A stretch of DNA of 64,000 nucleotides from Pleurodeles waltl (lineage: Eukaryota > Chordata > Amphibia > Caudata > Salamandridae): positions 659,639,717 through 659,703,716 of the forward strand of contig NC_090446.1 of assembly GCF_031143425.1 (NCBI RefSeq), given 5' to 3'. Shown here in pieces: positions 10,481 to 22,157 of this stretch. The number at the start of each line of letters is the position of its first letter. Position 1 is the first letter of the stretch. A program made the translations under genes and the position numbers. The notes below the pieces were generated by a model. It was not told the DNA's origin, ran no database searches, and saw only the letters and a list, made by a program, of their open reading frames with translations.

Positions 10481-11311
10481 TTGGGAATAGACAGAGAAAT
10501 TGCTAGAGGACAAATCAAGCCCAACTAGTTGCAGAAGCATGAAGTGCCCTTGCTGGCACAGATGCCCCATTCATCCAAAGGAGACCTGCACCCCAATCCA
10601 GATGCCATGATGCAGGAAGGACAGGTGATGCTAGAGACATTGGCTGGTGAGCCTGATTCATGGGTGCTTACCTGACTCACTGACCTCTACCAGAAAGATG
10701 TGGGGCTCTTGGGTTACACATTTAGCGTGCAGGATGGCTCTGAGGGTGCTGGGGAGGGGGCATGATTGGGGGAGCTGCACCTCCGCCTAAAATTAGAATC
10801 TTCACGTCCGATGGAAGACGAAGAATTGGAAAATGACCATTCTCACTCAGGGACACCGTTTTTGTTCTAGTCCATGTAGAGTCAAGGTGATTTAAGTTGG
10901 AGACACTCACAAGCACTGGTATGGCTCTTTAGAAGGGCAACTATTCTAGACATAGGAAATCCATCCATAAGTGACACTGAGAAGGACACGCACAATGATA
11001 GGTATAGCTGCATGGCACACACAACACTTACACAACCCACAATAAACTATACATAGTAACGCTCCATGTGAAGGGCCTCAATATCCCTGTCAATTGAAAG
11101 GCCATCCTTTCCTACCTGCAATACACAAAGGCAGATATATGTCTCCTGCAAGAGACTCACCACCTGACAAAGGATTGGCATTGCCTGAAGACCCAAGCCT
11201 TTCCACAACAATTACACTCATCTGGCACCAGCAAGACAGCGGGACTGGCCATCCTGGTCTCCAAATCCTTTAAGGGAAAGGTAGAGGATAAGATAGCGGA
11301 GATCAAGGGGA

Positions 11312-11995
11312 CGGGCCTTAAAAAATGGCGCACAGCCTGATGTGCACTGTTTTTTAACGCCTGGGTGAGGGCAGGCATTAAGGGACCTGTGGGCTCACTT
11401 CCATGGTCTCTGACCAAGGAAAGAGTCCAGAGGTGCCCTTCCCTGCCCCCAGGGACACCCCCTGCCACCCTCGCCCACCCCTGGAGCACACCCATGGATG
11501 GGGGGGACCCATCCTAGGTAAATACAGGTAAGTTGAGGTAAGTATTTTTTTATATTTTTTTTAAGTGGCATAGGGGGGCCTTAATTTGGGCCCCCCTACA
11601 TGCCACTGTGCCCAATGACCATGCCCAGGGGACAGAAGTCCCCTGGGCATGGCCATTGGGCAAGGGGGCATGACTCCTGTCTTTGCTAAGACAGGAGTCA
11701 TTTCAATAAGGGTTGTGGGTAAAAAAAATGGCACAAGTCCGATTTGAGGCGTGATTTTTGCCTCAAACCTGACTTGCAACATTTTTTGACACACAACCCC
11801 CATTCTCCCCTACGCTGTCGCTGCCTGGTTTGAGTCATTTTTTTTTTACTCTGACCAGTCCGCAGTGCCAGCTAGCGTCATTCCTTAAATAAGGCGCCCG
11901 CATGGTGCGTAGGAATGGCGTTAGCCGGCAGTAACATTTTTGACGCAAACCAGCGCCGGCGCTGGTTTGCGTCAAAAAGTATAAATATGGGCCTT
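11312..11995. mobile_element. MITE in the L1-A endonuclease region
   Basis: Begins around GGGCCTTAAAAAATGGCGCA and ends with GTATAAATATGGGCC, a terminus I recognise as common in newt repeats. The surrounding L1 protein sense (DKIAEIKG before, LYPLNKGQESF after) is broken exactly here. The exact ends and duplication are unclear because the left terminus is not a full inverted copy of the right. It contains a 42-bp perfect palindrome near its right end. Confidence 0.6.
11937..11978. repeat. 42-bp perfect palindrome
   Basis: The left arm TTTTTGACGCAAACCAGCGC followed by C is mirrored without any mismatch or spacer around 11957/11958. It lies at the right end of the MITE and can form a cruciform or hairpin. 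Confidence 0.95.
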
Positions 11996-14994
11996 TGTAT
12001 CCCCTGAATAAAGGGCAAGAATCCTTCATTTGCAAAGCAGTTGCCGAAACTCTGACCTCGAGGGAGAAGATGGTCGTGCTTGGGGGAGACCTCAATATAG
12101 TATTTAGCAATGACATAGACTGCGTGGTGCAATGACACGGACCGTTTGCAGAGATCTCAGGTGAGGTTGCTCACTGGCTGCGGGCTGCAGGACCTGTGGA
12201 GGATGAGTCATCCCTGCTCCTGGGATTACACCTTCTACTCTCATGCACATATAATTTATGGTAGGCTGGACTATTTTCTGGGAATGAGGGAACTGCACAG
12301 CTTGATCACCACCATTGATATAGAACCCTGATCCCTGTCTGACCACGCTGCAATGGTGGTTGACCTAGCCCTTCCTTCGGCAGCCTGAACACATCACATA
12401 GACATCTACGAGAGACTCTTTTGCTCAGACCCAAGGTGGTTACTCAAATTGAAATGGCTATCCACTCCTACCTCACGCTCAGTGACACGGCTGACACCTC
12501 CGTCGCGGTCCTGTTGGAGGCTTTAAAAGTAGGAGTCTGAGGGGAATTCTTAGCTATCCCCACTGCGGACAATAAGCTATGTCAGGAGAAGAGAGAACAG
12601 ATGCAGCAACAAGTTAAGGAATTGGAGCACAGCCAGCACAATGTTGCTTGTGTATGGAGGCAGCAAGAAGCAGCCTGTAAACAACTGGTGCACTTAGACT
12701 TCGATGCAGTGGAATATGCCATCCCCCACCTGAAACACACCTTTTATATAGGAGGAAATAAGTGGGGTCACCTACTAGCCAACAGGCTCGAAGCACAAAG
12801 CCACCCATTTCCCATGGCCAAGACAGATGACTCCGACATCAGAAATGACACCCTCATCACTGCCAAATATAGGGATTTCTATAGCAACCTGCACCTCTCA
12901 GACCATATCGTCTGACGCCATTAAAGGACATCTACGGACCGCCAACATACCACACTTGACTTCGGCACAGGCGAATGAGAATGACCAACCTATCCGCATG
13001 GATGAAGTAATAGCGGAGGAGCTCCACAAGTCACCAGGCCGGATAGATTCCCAGTGAGTTTCTGCAAGACTTTCTGTTACTTGCTGGCCCCTGTCCTGGC
13101 CCAGGTGTTTAACTCTACAGATGGCTCGTAGGACCTACCCATGTCTTCATTATTCGCAATCTGGAAAAGGACAAGTGGAAATGCGAGTCCTGCCGGCTGA
13201 TCTCCCTACTTAACGTCAATATCAACTTACTTACGTGCATTCTGATAGCTAGAATTACCCCGTGAATGGCGGGACTGGTCAGCCCTGACCAGGCTGGGTT
13301 CATTTCACAGTGACAATGCAGCAAAATACGAAGACAATTCTTCACATTATAGATAAGGACAAGTGATTTGGAAGGGAAATCATGCTGATGACAGTGGATG
13401 CCGGAAAGGCCTTTAATCGAGTTCACTGGCCTTACCTGGCTGAAACACTTATTCGCATCAGTATAGGACCCTGGTTTTGAAATTGAATACTGAGTAACTA
13501 TAGTTGTCTGAGGGGAACTGTTAGATTGAACAGGCACGCATCAGGACCCTTCCCCATAAGCAGGGGTACCTGTCAGCGGTGCCCTTTTTCAGCAATGTTA
13601 TTCGTGCTCTACATGGAGCCCTTCGCCCAATGAGTGTGGGACCCCCCGTGTATCACCGGGGTCTGCTTCGGGGAAGAGGAACACACCATCTGCCTTTACA
13701 CAGATGATGTCATAGTTGCCCTAGATGTTCCACGCACAGCCCTACCGGCATTCCTGGAAGAGGCAGGGGCCTTTTGTGCAGCAGCCGGATTCTGAACCAA
13801 TATTCAGAAATCCCATGTACTGAATATTTTGGTCTCCCCACAGGCAGCAGCGCAGCTCTCCAGCAGTTTTCCTATCCAGTGGACCACAATCACTTCCCCT
13901 ATTTAGGAATCCAGTTAGCTATGACAGTTGTGCCCTGTCCAGGCAGATCAAACATGACCTCGCCCAATTGCACCTATATCCTCTTTTCTGGCTGGGCAGA
14001 AAAGCAGTGTTCAAAATGACTGCAATCCCAAAGATTCTCTTCCTGTTTTAAAGCTTACCTGCTGAACCCCTGTCGAGTACAATCAAAGCGCTACAACAGG
14101 TGCTGTCTTGTTTTGTCTGAGTAGACAAATGGCCCAGAGTGAACTGCGCTTTTAGCCACATGCCCCAAAGGAAGGAGAGCTGGCGCTGGACATCCTAAAC
14201 CTCAAGGCATATTATCATGCAGCCCAGCCCTGTTACTTTGTTGAATGGTCCAGAATCGAATCTGTAAAACCATAGCTCTTCCTGGATCCAGCAATCACCA
14301 GCATACACCTCTTGAAGGTTCCTTTTCTTAAAAAAACACAGTGCTCTTGGGGTTTATACTCCTCCCTGGTCACTGGGCCCACACTTAAAGTTTGGCAGAC
14401 TGGCGGATGCTGTTCTGTTGGCCATATGTTCAAAACGGATGGGATACGCTTATTTGAACAACTAAGAGAGGACTTTGGACTGCCAGAATCAGAAAGACTC
14501 TGCTATCTCCAAGTCCGACACTGGGTCACGCATCCCGAAATGAAGCCCAGGGTCCAGAGACCCCTAACGACTTTCAAACAATAGCTTCTTTGAATGGTTG
14601 TAAACAAAGGAATGATATCAGACCTTTATAAAATCCTTCTCCAGGCCTCCCTGACCCAGAGTTTTTTGGGGCAGCAATCCTGGGATCAGGAACTGAGTAG
14701 ACACCTGACTTCTAAAGAATGGGAGGAGATACACGATAAAGCTCAGCGAGTATACAAGGAGCAATTAAAGTCATCACCTACTGGTATCAAACTCCTCCCC
14801 CATTTACAACAATGCTATCCCACCCGCACAGCCAACTGCTGCCGGTAGTGCAGAATGCAGGGTACGCTGCTACATATTCTCTGGGACTGTCCCAGGCTCT
14901 CCCAATTGTAGGACCAGGTACTGCACAACATAGACACACACATAGAAACACAACTGGACAGATTTCTAGCCTACCCAGTCCTCAGCCTTCCATA

Positions 14995-15526
14995 CCCTCT
15001 CACATTCCCAATCAAATCATGGCATGCAGTGTAGAGTGGGGATCTAGGTGTCTGGCATGCTTCTCAATAGACTACCACTCAGCAAACACACAACTAAATT
15101 ATGGTACCTGCTGAGAAGTGGCGCACCCGACATCCTCTACATCAGAGACCTGGCTCAACCCCTTATCAACTCCCTACTTCACCACACCAATCCCAGCGAG
15201 CTACAAGATCAGTCAACAGGACCAACTTCATAAGAAAGGAGGCCTCGCTATCATCTATAAGAAACCCATAAAATGCACATTGTGCACATTATCCACAGAA
15301 AAAACACTTGGACTTTAAACTGTAAATCTCTGAAAAGTTCACCTTGAAAGGAACCCTTGCCTACTGACTACTCAGACCGCTCGTTACCTTTACCATCCTT
15401 ATCACCAACTTGCCTCACCATTGACTGCAGAGCCTACATTCTCCTCTGTGACCTCAACTTTCACCTACAAGGCTAAAATGAATTTGCTCCACAGGGCTCC
15501 TTGAAAGCTTGAGAAACATCGAACTC
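14995..15526 (+). pseudogene. L2/CR1-like LINE, part 1 (endonuclease start)
   Basis: Translations show LLNRLPLSKHTTKLWYLL followed in register by RSGAPDILYIRDL (about 15055-15155), then SETWLNPLSTPY, KKGGLAIIYKK (about 15235-15270): the N-terminal endonuclease pattern of L2/CR1 elements (N.RSL.KH.....L.....PD...ITETWL ... GGG.AII.K). Frame changes and stops are present. The element is cut at 15526 by the long solo LTR (duplicated AACTC) and resumes at 22716. Confidence 0.75.
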
Positions 15527-17089
15527 TGTTAGAAATGGGGTCATTGGTTGGGAGTCAGTTACCCCCTGTCCAAGCAAGGACCCTCACTCGAGTCAGGGTA
15601 AAGGAGAATCACCCTCAACTAACCCCCGCTCACCCCCTTGGTAGCTTGGCACGAGCAGGCAGGCTTAACTTCAGACTGCTAGACGTAAAGTATTTGTACC
15701 AACACACACAGTAACTTAATGAAAACACTACAAATTAACACAACACAGGGTTAGAAAAATAGAACATATTATCTATACAAAACAAGACCAACATGACAAA
15801 AATCGAAGATACACAAGTCAAGTTATTAATTAAAAAGCAAAAAAAGCCTTAAATTCTTTGGTAGATAAAACACTGTTAGCGTTGAAAAGTCCCTGGGTCA
15901 TGTTAAAATAACAGAACGGGTGAATGTGCATAAAAAACGGTAAGCGGTGCATCAATTCCTCACCCGCAAGTGAGCTCGTGCATTGTTTCTCCTCCGCGTG
16001 CATCGTTTTTCCTCCCTGCAGGGGAGTGATGCGTCAATCTGGGCAGCACTCGGGTATGGGCAGTCGTTGCATCGTTTTTCCATGCCCAGCAAGGTTTGCG
16101 TCGAAAATCCTGCCGCATGGTGATAGAAAAACCGCACTGTGTGGGTTGCGACGATACCAGCCTCTGTCAATGATGCAGCGCGTCATTTCTTCAGCCACTC
16201 TCGGAGGTTGTGTCGGAAATTTCCCTGCACAGTGGTCTATGTGTGGATTTTCAGGCTTGGTCTGCCAGCTTCACCTGTCAAGGCCCCAGGAACTGGATAG
16301 GCCACCACTTGGCAGGGCAGGAGTCTCAGCAGAGAGTCCAGGTGCTGGCAGGGGAAGTCTTTGATGGCCCTGAGACTTCAACAACAGGAGGCAAGCTCAG
16401 GCAAGCCCTTGGAGATTTCCTCACAAGCAGGAATGCACAACCAGTCTTCGTCACCTTTCACCAGGCAGAAGCAGCAACTGCAGGATAGCTCCAAAAAGCA
16501 CAGTCACAGGCAGGGCAGCACTTCTCCTCAGCTCTTCAGCTCTTCTCCAGGCAGAGGTTCCACTTGATTTCCAGAAGTGATCTAAAGTCTGTGGTTTTGG
16601 GTGCCCTTCTTATACCCGTTTTGCCCTTTGAAGTAGGCTTACTTGAAAGAAAAGTCTCTCTTGTTTGAAAAATCCTGCCTTGCCCAGGCCCCAGACACAC
16701 ACCAGGGGGTTGGAGACTGCATTGTGTGAGGGCAGGCACATCCTTTCAGGTGTGAGTAACCACTCCTCCCTCCTAGCACAGATGGCTCATCCGCATATGG
16801 AGGCTACACCCCGGCTCCCTTTGTGTCACTGTCTAGAGAGAGTTGCAAACAGCCCAACTGTCAAACTGACCCGGACACGCAGAGTCACAGAATGGTTTAA
16901 GCAAGAAAATGCTCACTTTCTAAAAGTGGCATTTTCAAACACACAATCTTAAAAGCAACTTTACTAAAAGATGTATTTTTAAATTGTGAGCTCAGAGACC
17001 CCAAACTCCACGTCTATCCGCTCCCAAGGGGAATCTACACTTTAATCATATTTAAAGGCAGCCCCCATGGTAACCTATGAGAGGGATAC

Positions 17090-17301
17090 TGGAGTATTGT
17101 AGTTTAGCATTATAGTTTTTCCTTTCACTATAGTCATATTTATTATTATTATGTTTTGTGTATTTTATGTATCTCATTGTGTTTGTTGTACTTGGTATCT
17201 TCCATATCTCCCCCTAGCTTGCTGACTGTTCTACTGTCCGGAAGGTTGGTATAGAGATTCTCTATGGACTGTGTTCTTCACTTGGCTACAACGGTACTTC
17301 A
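17090..17301 (+). repeat. Gypsy 5' LTR, internally deleted
   Basis: Close to the 3' LTR over its first ~155 bases and last ~45, but about 107 bases shorter: the jump occurs after GAGATTCTCT near 17250. Starts TGGAGTATTGTAG; the 3' LTR starts TGCACGATTGTAG. Confidence 0.85.
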
Positions 17302-18059
17302 CTTGGCGATGGGGATGGGATTGCCAATCTACGTTGTGCTTGCTTCCCAAAGGAACTCCAACTGTTGTAAACTTAAAGGACATTAGTTTTCTTCAAAAGA
17401 GGTACTGTGTAGCTGCTCTGCTTCCCATTTTTATATTTTCTTAAAGCGTCGCTGTTGTTTTTCAATTTTCAGCGACTGTGTAACATTATTTTCTTTTACC
17501 AGCACGTTCATCCTTTCTTTTCGCGTTAGCGTTGCTGCGTTGCCTAGCAGCCACTACACGCGTTTATTTTTGTTAGAGCGAGGACGTCTTGAGCTTGCGT
17601 TAGCGTTGCTGTGTTGCCAAGCAGCCACTACACGCTTTTTTGTTTGTTTGAGCGAACACGTCCTCACGCGCGCCTCCGCACTTCGCTGGCTCATTCGCAT
17701 TATTCTTAGACTTGCACGCGCGCCCCTTTACACTCGCGTTGCTGTCATGATTTGGCAGCTGCCACACAAATTTTGTTGAAGTTGTTTAACAACACCTTTC
17801 TACTCGTGTCTCCTGGCTCTGGTGTGTTTTTCTCACACCTGCTGTCACAGCATAAATGTAACCAAAGGAAACACCTTGTACCTGGACAATTCTAATTGTC
17901 CTTTAATTTAAACAGCACCTCTTCACTTTTTTTTTATACAGACATTATTTTGTATCTCTCAATTTTCTTTCCCTTTTGCATGTTTTGCTTTAATTTTTCC
18001 TTCCTTGCTTAAATCCATAGTAACACAAGTATGCAGAACATTTCTCCACCGCCTTTTTT
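17302..18059 (+). other. Gypsy leader, candidate primer binding site near 17303
   Basis: Directly after the 5' LTR the sequence TTGGCGATGGGGATGGGATT contains a TGG start as expected for a tRNA primer site, but I cannot assign a tRNA. The rest holds a ~95-bp direct repeat around GTTAGCGTTGCTGYGTTGCC (17525-17560 and 17598-17640) and AT-rich sequence without a credible ORF. Confidence 0.45.
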
Positions 18060-19398
18060 TTAACCGCCCCTGGTGAACCACCAATTCCATGGCCAAAATG
18101 GAAAAAAGTTTTTTTTAACTTACTTAGCAGTTTGCGCTACCAATCTTTCTGCTGAAAGAAAATCATCTGTACTTCAGCATTGTTTGGAAGCAGAAGGACA
18201 GTAAATTCTGGAGACTTTACCTGCAATCTCAAATTCTGATGGAGCAGTTGGGGATACACTGATGAATGAATTCGAGGAAACATTACTCAAGCTTGATAGA
18301 CATTTCTTACCAAAAATTTATATTTTTCTTCAAAGATTCTATTTTGGAAAATGTAAACAGTCTGAGGAAGAGTCTATTGAGGATTTTGTTACGAACCTTC
18401 GTAAACTAGCTGCGCTCTGCAATTTTGGAGAAAGCATTGAGGAACGTATTTGCGACCAATTTATGCTTGAGTGCAGGAGTGACAAGATCAGAGAAGCACT
18501 TTGGTCCAAAAGTGATCAGTCCTTGGAGGAAGTACTGCAAGTTGCCAAACAAATTGAACATTCTGAATCTTGCATTGAGACTTCAAAGAAATCTAAAGGT
18601 TCCAGCTCTGTTACTAAGTTGGATTCAAAACCTAAATTTAGTTCCAATACCAAAAGCAAGACTAAAGTAGTATGTTTCAGGTGCGGGTCCCCAGTACATT
18701 TAGCGAATTGTAAAGAGTGTCCAGCAATTACTGTAATTTGCAAGAGGTGTGGCAAGAAGGGGCACATTGCAAAATACTGTAAATCTACCAACAAAAGCAA
18801 TGTGAAACTGAATGAAGTAGCATGTGATAATGACGACCAAGATTCTATTTTACAAGTGGTCACTCACGTTAACTGTGTCTCTTCTGTTCGTTGTGACTAT
18901 CCGACTGATCTCGTCGTAGTCAATGGAACTCCCATTTCTATGATGATGGATTCTGGTGCAAAATTATCCCTCGTCTCAGAAGGAGATTATAAGAAGTATT
19001 TTGATGGAAAAGTAAATCTCCAAGACCCAGATGTAACACCTTACTCCTATGGTGGCAAGCCCACAGAATTGAAAGGTTACTTTGATGCATGTATCCAATT
19101 TAAAGGAAACAAAATCTTTGGTAAAATCTATGTTCCATTCGTTGGAGACACCATTTTGAGTTGGCCTAATCAGAAAGAACTGGGTATTATTTTAAATCCC
19201 AATGCTGTACCTCAAATGCTCATACATAAAGTGCCAGATCTGGAGCATGATTTGTGGGTTGAATTCCCAGATGTCTTCAATTCTAGTGTTGGGTGTATCA
19301 AAGGATATAAACATATTGTGTTGAAGAGTAACGCTCAACCTGTTACCTGCAAATTAAGAAATGTTCCTATCAGTTTAAGAGACAAAGTGAAGCTGTAA
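18060..19398 (+). pseudogene. Gypsy gag-protease with one nonsense codon
   Basis: One frame reads from about 18060 (PPIPWPKWKKVF) to the TAA at 19396-19398, interrupted by TAA at 18202-18204. The intact later stretch starts at ATG 18262. Capsid-like helices run to about residue 125 of that stretch. Two zinc knuckles of the form C-x2-C-x4-H-x4-C follow (CFRCGSPVHLANC and CKRCGKKGHIAKYC), which bind the RNA genome. An aspartic protease with MMDSGAKLSL (about 18940-18970) comes next, normally releasing the mature Gag and Pol proteins. The stop at 19396 falls between protease and RT. Confidence 0.85.
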
Positions 19399-20478
19399 CT
19401 TCAGAGACTGAAGGAAAATGGGATATTGAAGAAGTGGAGGCACCACAATGGATTGCTCCCATTATGGTAGCAACTAAACGCTATTGTGATGTAAGACTTT
19501 GTGTTGACCTTCGCAACCTTAATAAAGAAGTGATCGAAGATAAGTTTCAGTTAACAAACATTACAGAAATTATTAGTTCATTGGGTAATGCAAAGTTCTT
19601 TTCTACTCTTGATCTAACTTCGCCGTATCATCAAGTACAATTGACTGAAGATTCTAAATTACTCACTTCTTTCATTACGCCTTTTGGTGTTTATAAGTTC
19701 AACCGGATGCCGTTTGGTCTTTGTTCATTAGCTGCAGAATTTCAAAGACTGGTGAGTGAGATTTTGGGTGGATGGATGGAATTTTTTTTTTTTGCAGGAT
19801 GATGGCCTAGTTTCCACAGATACACAAGAAGAGCAAGAAAAGAAATTAAGAGATGTACTTCGTATCTTTAGGTCTAAAGGTATAACTTTAAATAAAGAGA
19901 AATGCAGGTTTTTACAGTCTGAAATTACATACTTAGGTCATGTTATTTCGAGCAGTGGAGTTAGACCAAAAAGTGATTTAGTACATTCCATTGTTAATTT
20001 GTCCACACCAGAAAAAAAGAGTGATATTCAAGTGTTCTTAGGAATGGCTGAATTATATGCCAGGTATATTCCCAATGTTGCTAATAGGTCAAGTTCCATT
20101 AGGGACCTACTCAAGAAGAATGCTGAATTCTTGTGGACTAAGGAGTGCGAGATGGAATTTCTTAGGAGTTTTCAGCCTGGATTACCTTGTTATCTTATAA
20201 CTAATGCTTCTGATAAAGGATTGGGTTGTGTGTTAAAACAAGTGAAAGATAATCAGAATATCACTATTGCCTTTGCCTCACATACCTTGCGTGGCGCAGA
20301 GTTTAAATATTTCATGATTGAGAAAGAAGCATTAGCTATTTATTGGGCTATTAAAAAGTTCAGACAATTTCTTTGGGGTATACGTTTCAAAGTACACTCT
20401 GATCATAAACCCTTGCAAGAGATTTTTGAAAAAAAGGCCTTGATAACGTTTCTTCTCGCATTTGCAAGTGGGTGGTAG
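19399..20478 (+). pseudogene. Gypsy reverse transcriptase-RNase H, frameshifted
   Basis: The protein sense shifts frame near 19425, then shows QWIAPIMV, VRLCVDLRNLN (about 19492-19525), FFSTLDLTSPYHQVQL (19598-19645) and FNRMPFGLCSLAAEFQ (19699-19746). A run of thirteen T near 19782-19794 coincides with a frameshift just before the active-site box, read as QDD in the next frame (19794-19803). That frame continues through TYLGHVIS (19928-19951) and RNase H (LITNASDKGLG 20194-20226, HTLRGAEFKYFMIEKEALAI 20281-20340, VHSDHKPL 20392-20415). Another frameshift near 20440 separates it from the integrase frame. The enzyme would copy element RNA into DNA; this copy cannot. Confidence 0.85.
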
Positions 20479-21838
20479 CTCTCCAAGATTTTCAGTTCAT
20501 TGTCAAGTATGTCCCAGGGCGTGACAACAAAACAGCTGATTGCTTATCTAGGTTGAGTTCTGATGATATGACTGATGATGCCATTAGTACGTCGTGGTGG
20601 GCAGATGATGAAGTGAAAGTTTGTGCTATAACTGATGGGTGTGTTTTGGAACAGGAGTGGTTAGAAGAGATGGCTAAGGATGAGGAATTGTTGAAGGTTA
20701 CAGATTTGCTTAAGTCTGGAAAATTCGGGAGCAACAGTGATAGTTCTGTCCTACCTTTTAAAAAAGTATGGACTGAATTGTCGATACACAATGGATTGTT
20801 GTTGAGGGGGTGTAGATTAGTACCTCCCTCTTGTCTATATGAGCGTCTCCTTAATCTTTCCCAATCGGGTCATCAGGGGATTAGTAAAACTAAGGAAAGA
20901 ATGAGGACCACATATTGGTGGCCTGGTATGGATCTCGCTTTGGAAAGGAAAGTTAGAGAGTATGTTGACTGTAGACTATCTGATAAAACTTTGAATATCA
21001 GGACTCAGCCAATGGTACTTAAAGACATTCAGAAAGAAGTTTGGGAGGACGTTTCCATCGATATAATGGGACCTATTTCTTCTGGGTCTTATTCCAAGTA
21101 TGTTATCGTACTTATGGATATGTTATCTCGCTGGCCAGAGGTGTTAATCACCTCAGAGGTTACTTCAAGAATTGTTGTGAATTTTCTTACCAAGATCTTC
21201 AGCAGGGAAGGCAATCCCAAGGTAATTCTGTCAGGCAATGTCGTTCAATTTACCTAAAATATTATGTGTAATTTTCTTTCCTCTAGAGGAATTAGTCATA
21301 AGAAATGTGTGCTGTATCATCCTGAGACGAATGGCATTGTGGAACATTTTACTAGAACTTTTCAATTTGCTAAAATGATGGGAGGTTGTTGGGAAGAGTT
21401 AGTTGAGTCTAAGGTGGAAGAACACAGGTTTACTCCACATTCTAGTACAGGTCAGTTTCCTTTCATATTATTCAGGAAGCATATTCCACATACCAAAGTT
21501 AATCCCCCATGGATAAAAAAAAATCTTACATTTGATTTTGATAAGGAGGCTGTTAAGAGAGAAGCTATTGAAAAGGATTAATATCTTCACAGCAAGAGAA
21601 AATAATTTTATGATATTTGCAAATCTGTGAAGAAAAGTATTGTACAAGAGGGTGATAGCGTTAAAGTCAAGTTACCAGAGAGAAACAAATCTGGTGTGTC
21701 ACATTTTAGCAGAATTCATCGAGTTGTAAAAGTGTTCAAGGGGCCAGTTAAACCTGATGATGGACGTATTTGGAATCTAAATAGAATTATTATTCTGCAT
21801 TTTTTTTTTTTTCTTTTCTTTTCTGGGGAGGGGGATGG
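20443..21838 (+). pseudogene. Gypsy integrase, broken, catalytic Asp changed
   Basis: After the RNase H tail (KYVPGRDNKTADCLSRL, about 20507-20557) come the HHCC-type region (SGHQGISKTKERM ... YWWPGMD, about 20865-20932) and the core: first Asp in VSIDIMGPI (about 21053-21079), then LSGNVVQFT (about 21226-21252), where related elements have S-D-N-G, so the second catalytic Asp looks replaced by Gly. TAA follows at 21255-21257. The same frame resumes with the ETNGIVEHF glutamate segment (21322-21348), stops at TAA 21579-21581, and ends in a C-terminal VKVKLPERNKSGVSHFSRIH-type region (about 21657-21720). It would insert the cDNA; this copy cannot. Confidence 0.83.
21825..21838 (+). promoter_or_regulatory. 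Polypurine tract
   Basis: GGGGAGGGGGATGG directly abuts the TG of the 3' LTR and follows a T-rich run, as expected for the plus-strand primer of reverse transcription. One T interrupts the purines. Confidence 0.8.
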
Positions 21839-22157
21839 TGCACGATTGTAGTTTAGCATTATAGTTTTTCCTTTCACTATAGTCATATTTATTATTATTA
21901 TGTTTTGTGTATTTTATGTATCTCTTTGTGTTTGTTGTACTTGGTATCTTCCATCTCTCCCCCTAGCTTGCTGACTGTTCTACTGTCCGGAAGGTTGGTA
22001 CAGAGATTCTCTTCTGGACAGTTGGAAGTTGAGCAGTGAGGGCTTAGGAGTAGTTGGAGTTCCTATTCTGTTTATGAATACTTTCTGGATTAAACCATCA
22101 AGAAGACAACCTTTGATGTGTGGACTGTCTTCTTCACTTGGATACAAAGTTACTTCA
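21839..22157 (+). repeat. Gypsy 3' LTR
   Basis: 319 bases, TGCACGATTG to GTTACTTCA. Full-length relative to the 5' copy. It helps set the element boundary and the GATAG duplication at 22158. Confidence 0.87.

Larger units (their letters stand above)
8385..14990 (+). mobile_element. Old L1-clade LINE (L1-A), near full length, decayed
   Basis: The 5' end near 8385 (GGCATGGCCAAGATGGCAG) resembles L1 5' UTR starts. ORF1 remains lie at 9560-10480 and ORF2 remains from 11040 to about 14990, all with stops and frame changes. A 0.68-kb MITE is inserted in the endonuclease region (about 11312-11995). The right end merges with an L2-like LINE that begins near 14995; I cannot find a target site duplication. 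Confidence 0.75.
11040..14990 (+). pseudogene. L1-A ORF2 (endonuclease-reverse transcriptase) relic
   Basis: The apurinic-like endonuclease starts near 11050 with HVKGLNIPVN and ADICLLQETHH (11130-11162), and resumes after the MITE with EKMVVLGGDLNIVFSND (about 12065-12115). RT motifs: KSPGRIDSQ (about 13030), LISLLNVNIN (about 13199), TVDAGKAFNRVHWPYL (about 13390-13437), GTCQRCPFSAMLF (about 13567-13605) and LYTDDVIVAL for the YADD box (about 13695-13724). The C-terminal Cys motif, CCRCRMQGTLLHILWDCP, is at about 14836-14890. Many stops; old copy. Confidence 0.75.
17090..22157 (+). mobile_element. Ty3/Gypsy retrotransposon, 5.1 kb, TSD GATAC/GATAG
   Basis: The 5' LTR is 17090-17301 and the 3' LTR 21839-22157, both TG...ACTTCA. 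GATAC (17085-17089) and GATAG (22158-22162) form a 5-bp duplication with one difference; joining the flanks gives the host LTR sequence seen uninterrupted near 780-800. Gene order gag-protease-RT-RNase H-integrase is that of Ty3/Gypsy. The pol region is broken by stops and frameshifts listed in its parts. No chromodomain and no env seen. Confidence 0.92.

Noticed and set aside
15924..16364. 146-codon frame in the long LTR
   Set aside because: Not conserved in the reverse-oriented copy at 27936-30176; lies within an LTR.
17525..17640. Two-copy direct repeat as an attachment or replication origin
   Set aside because: Only two imperfect copies inside a Gypsy leader; ordinary tandem duplication is sufficient.
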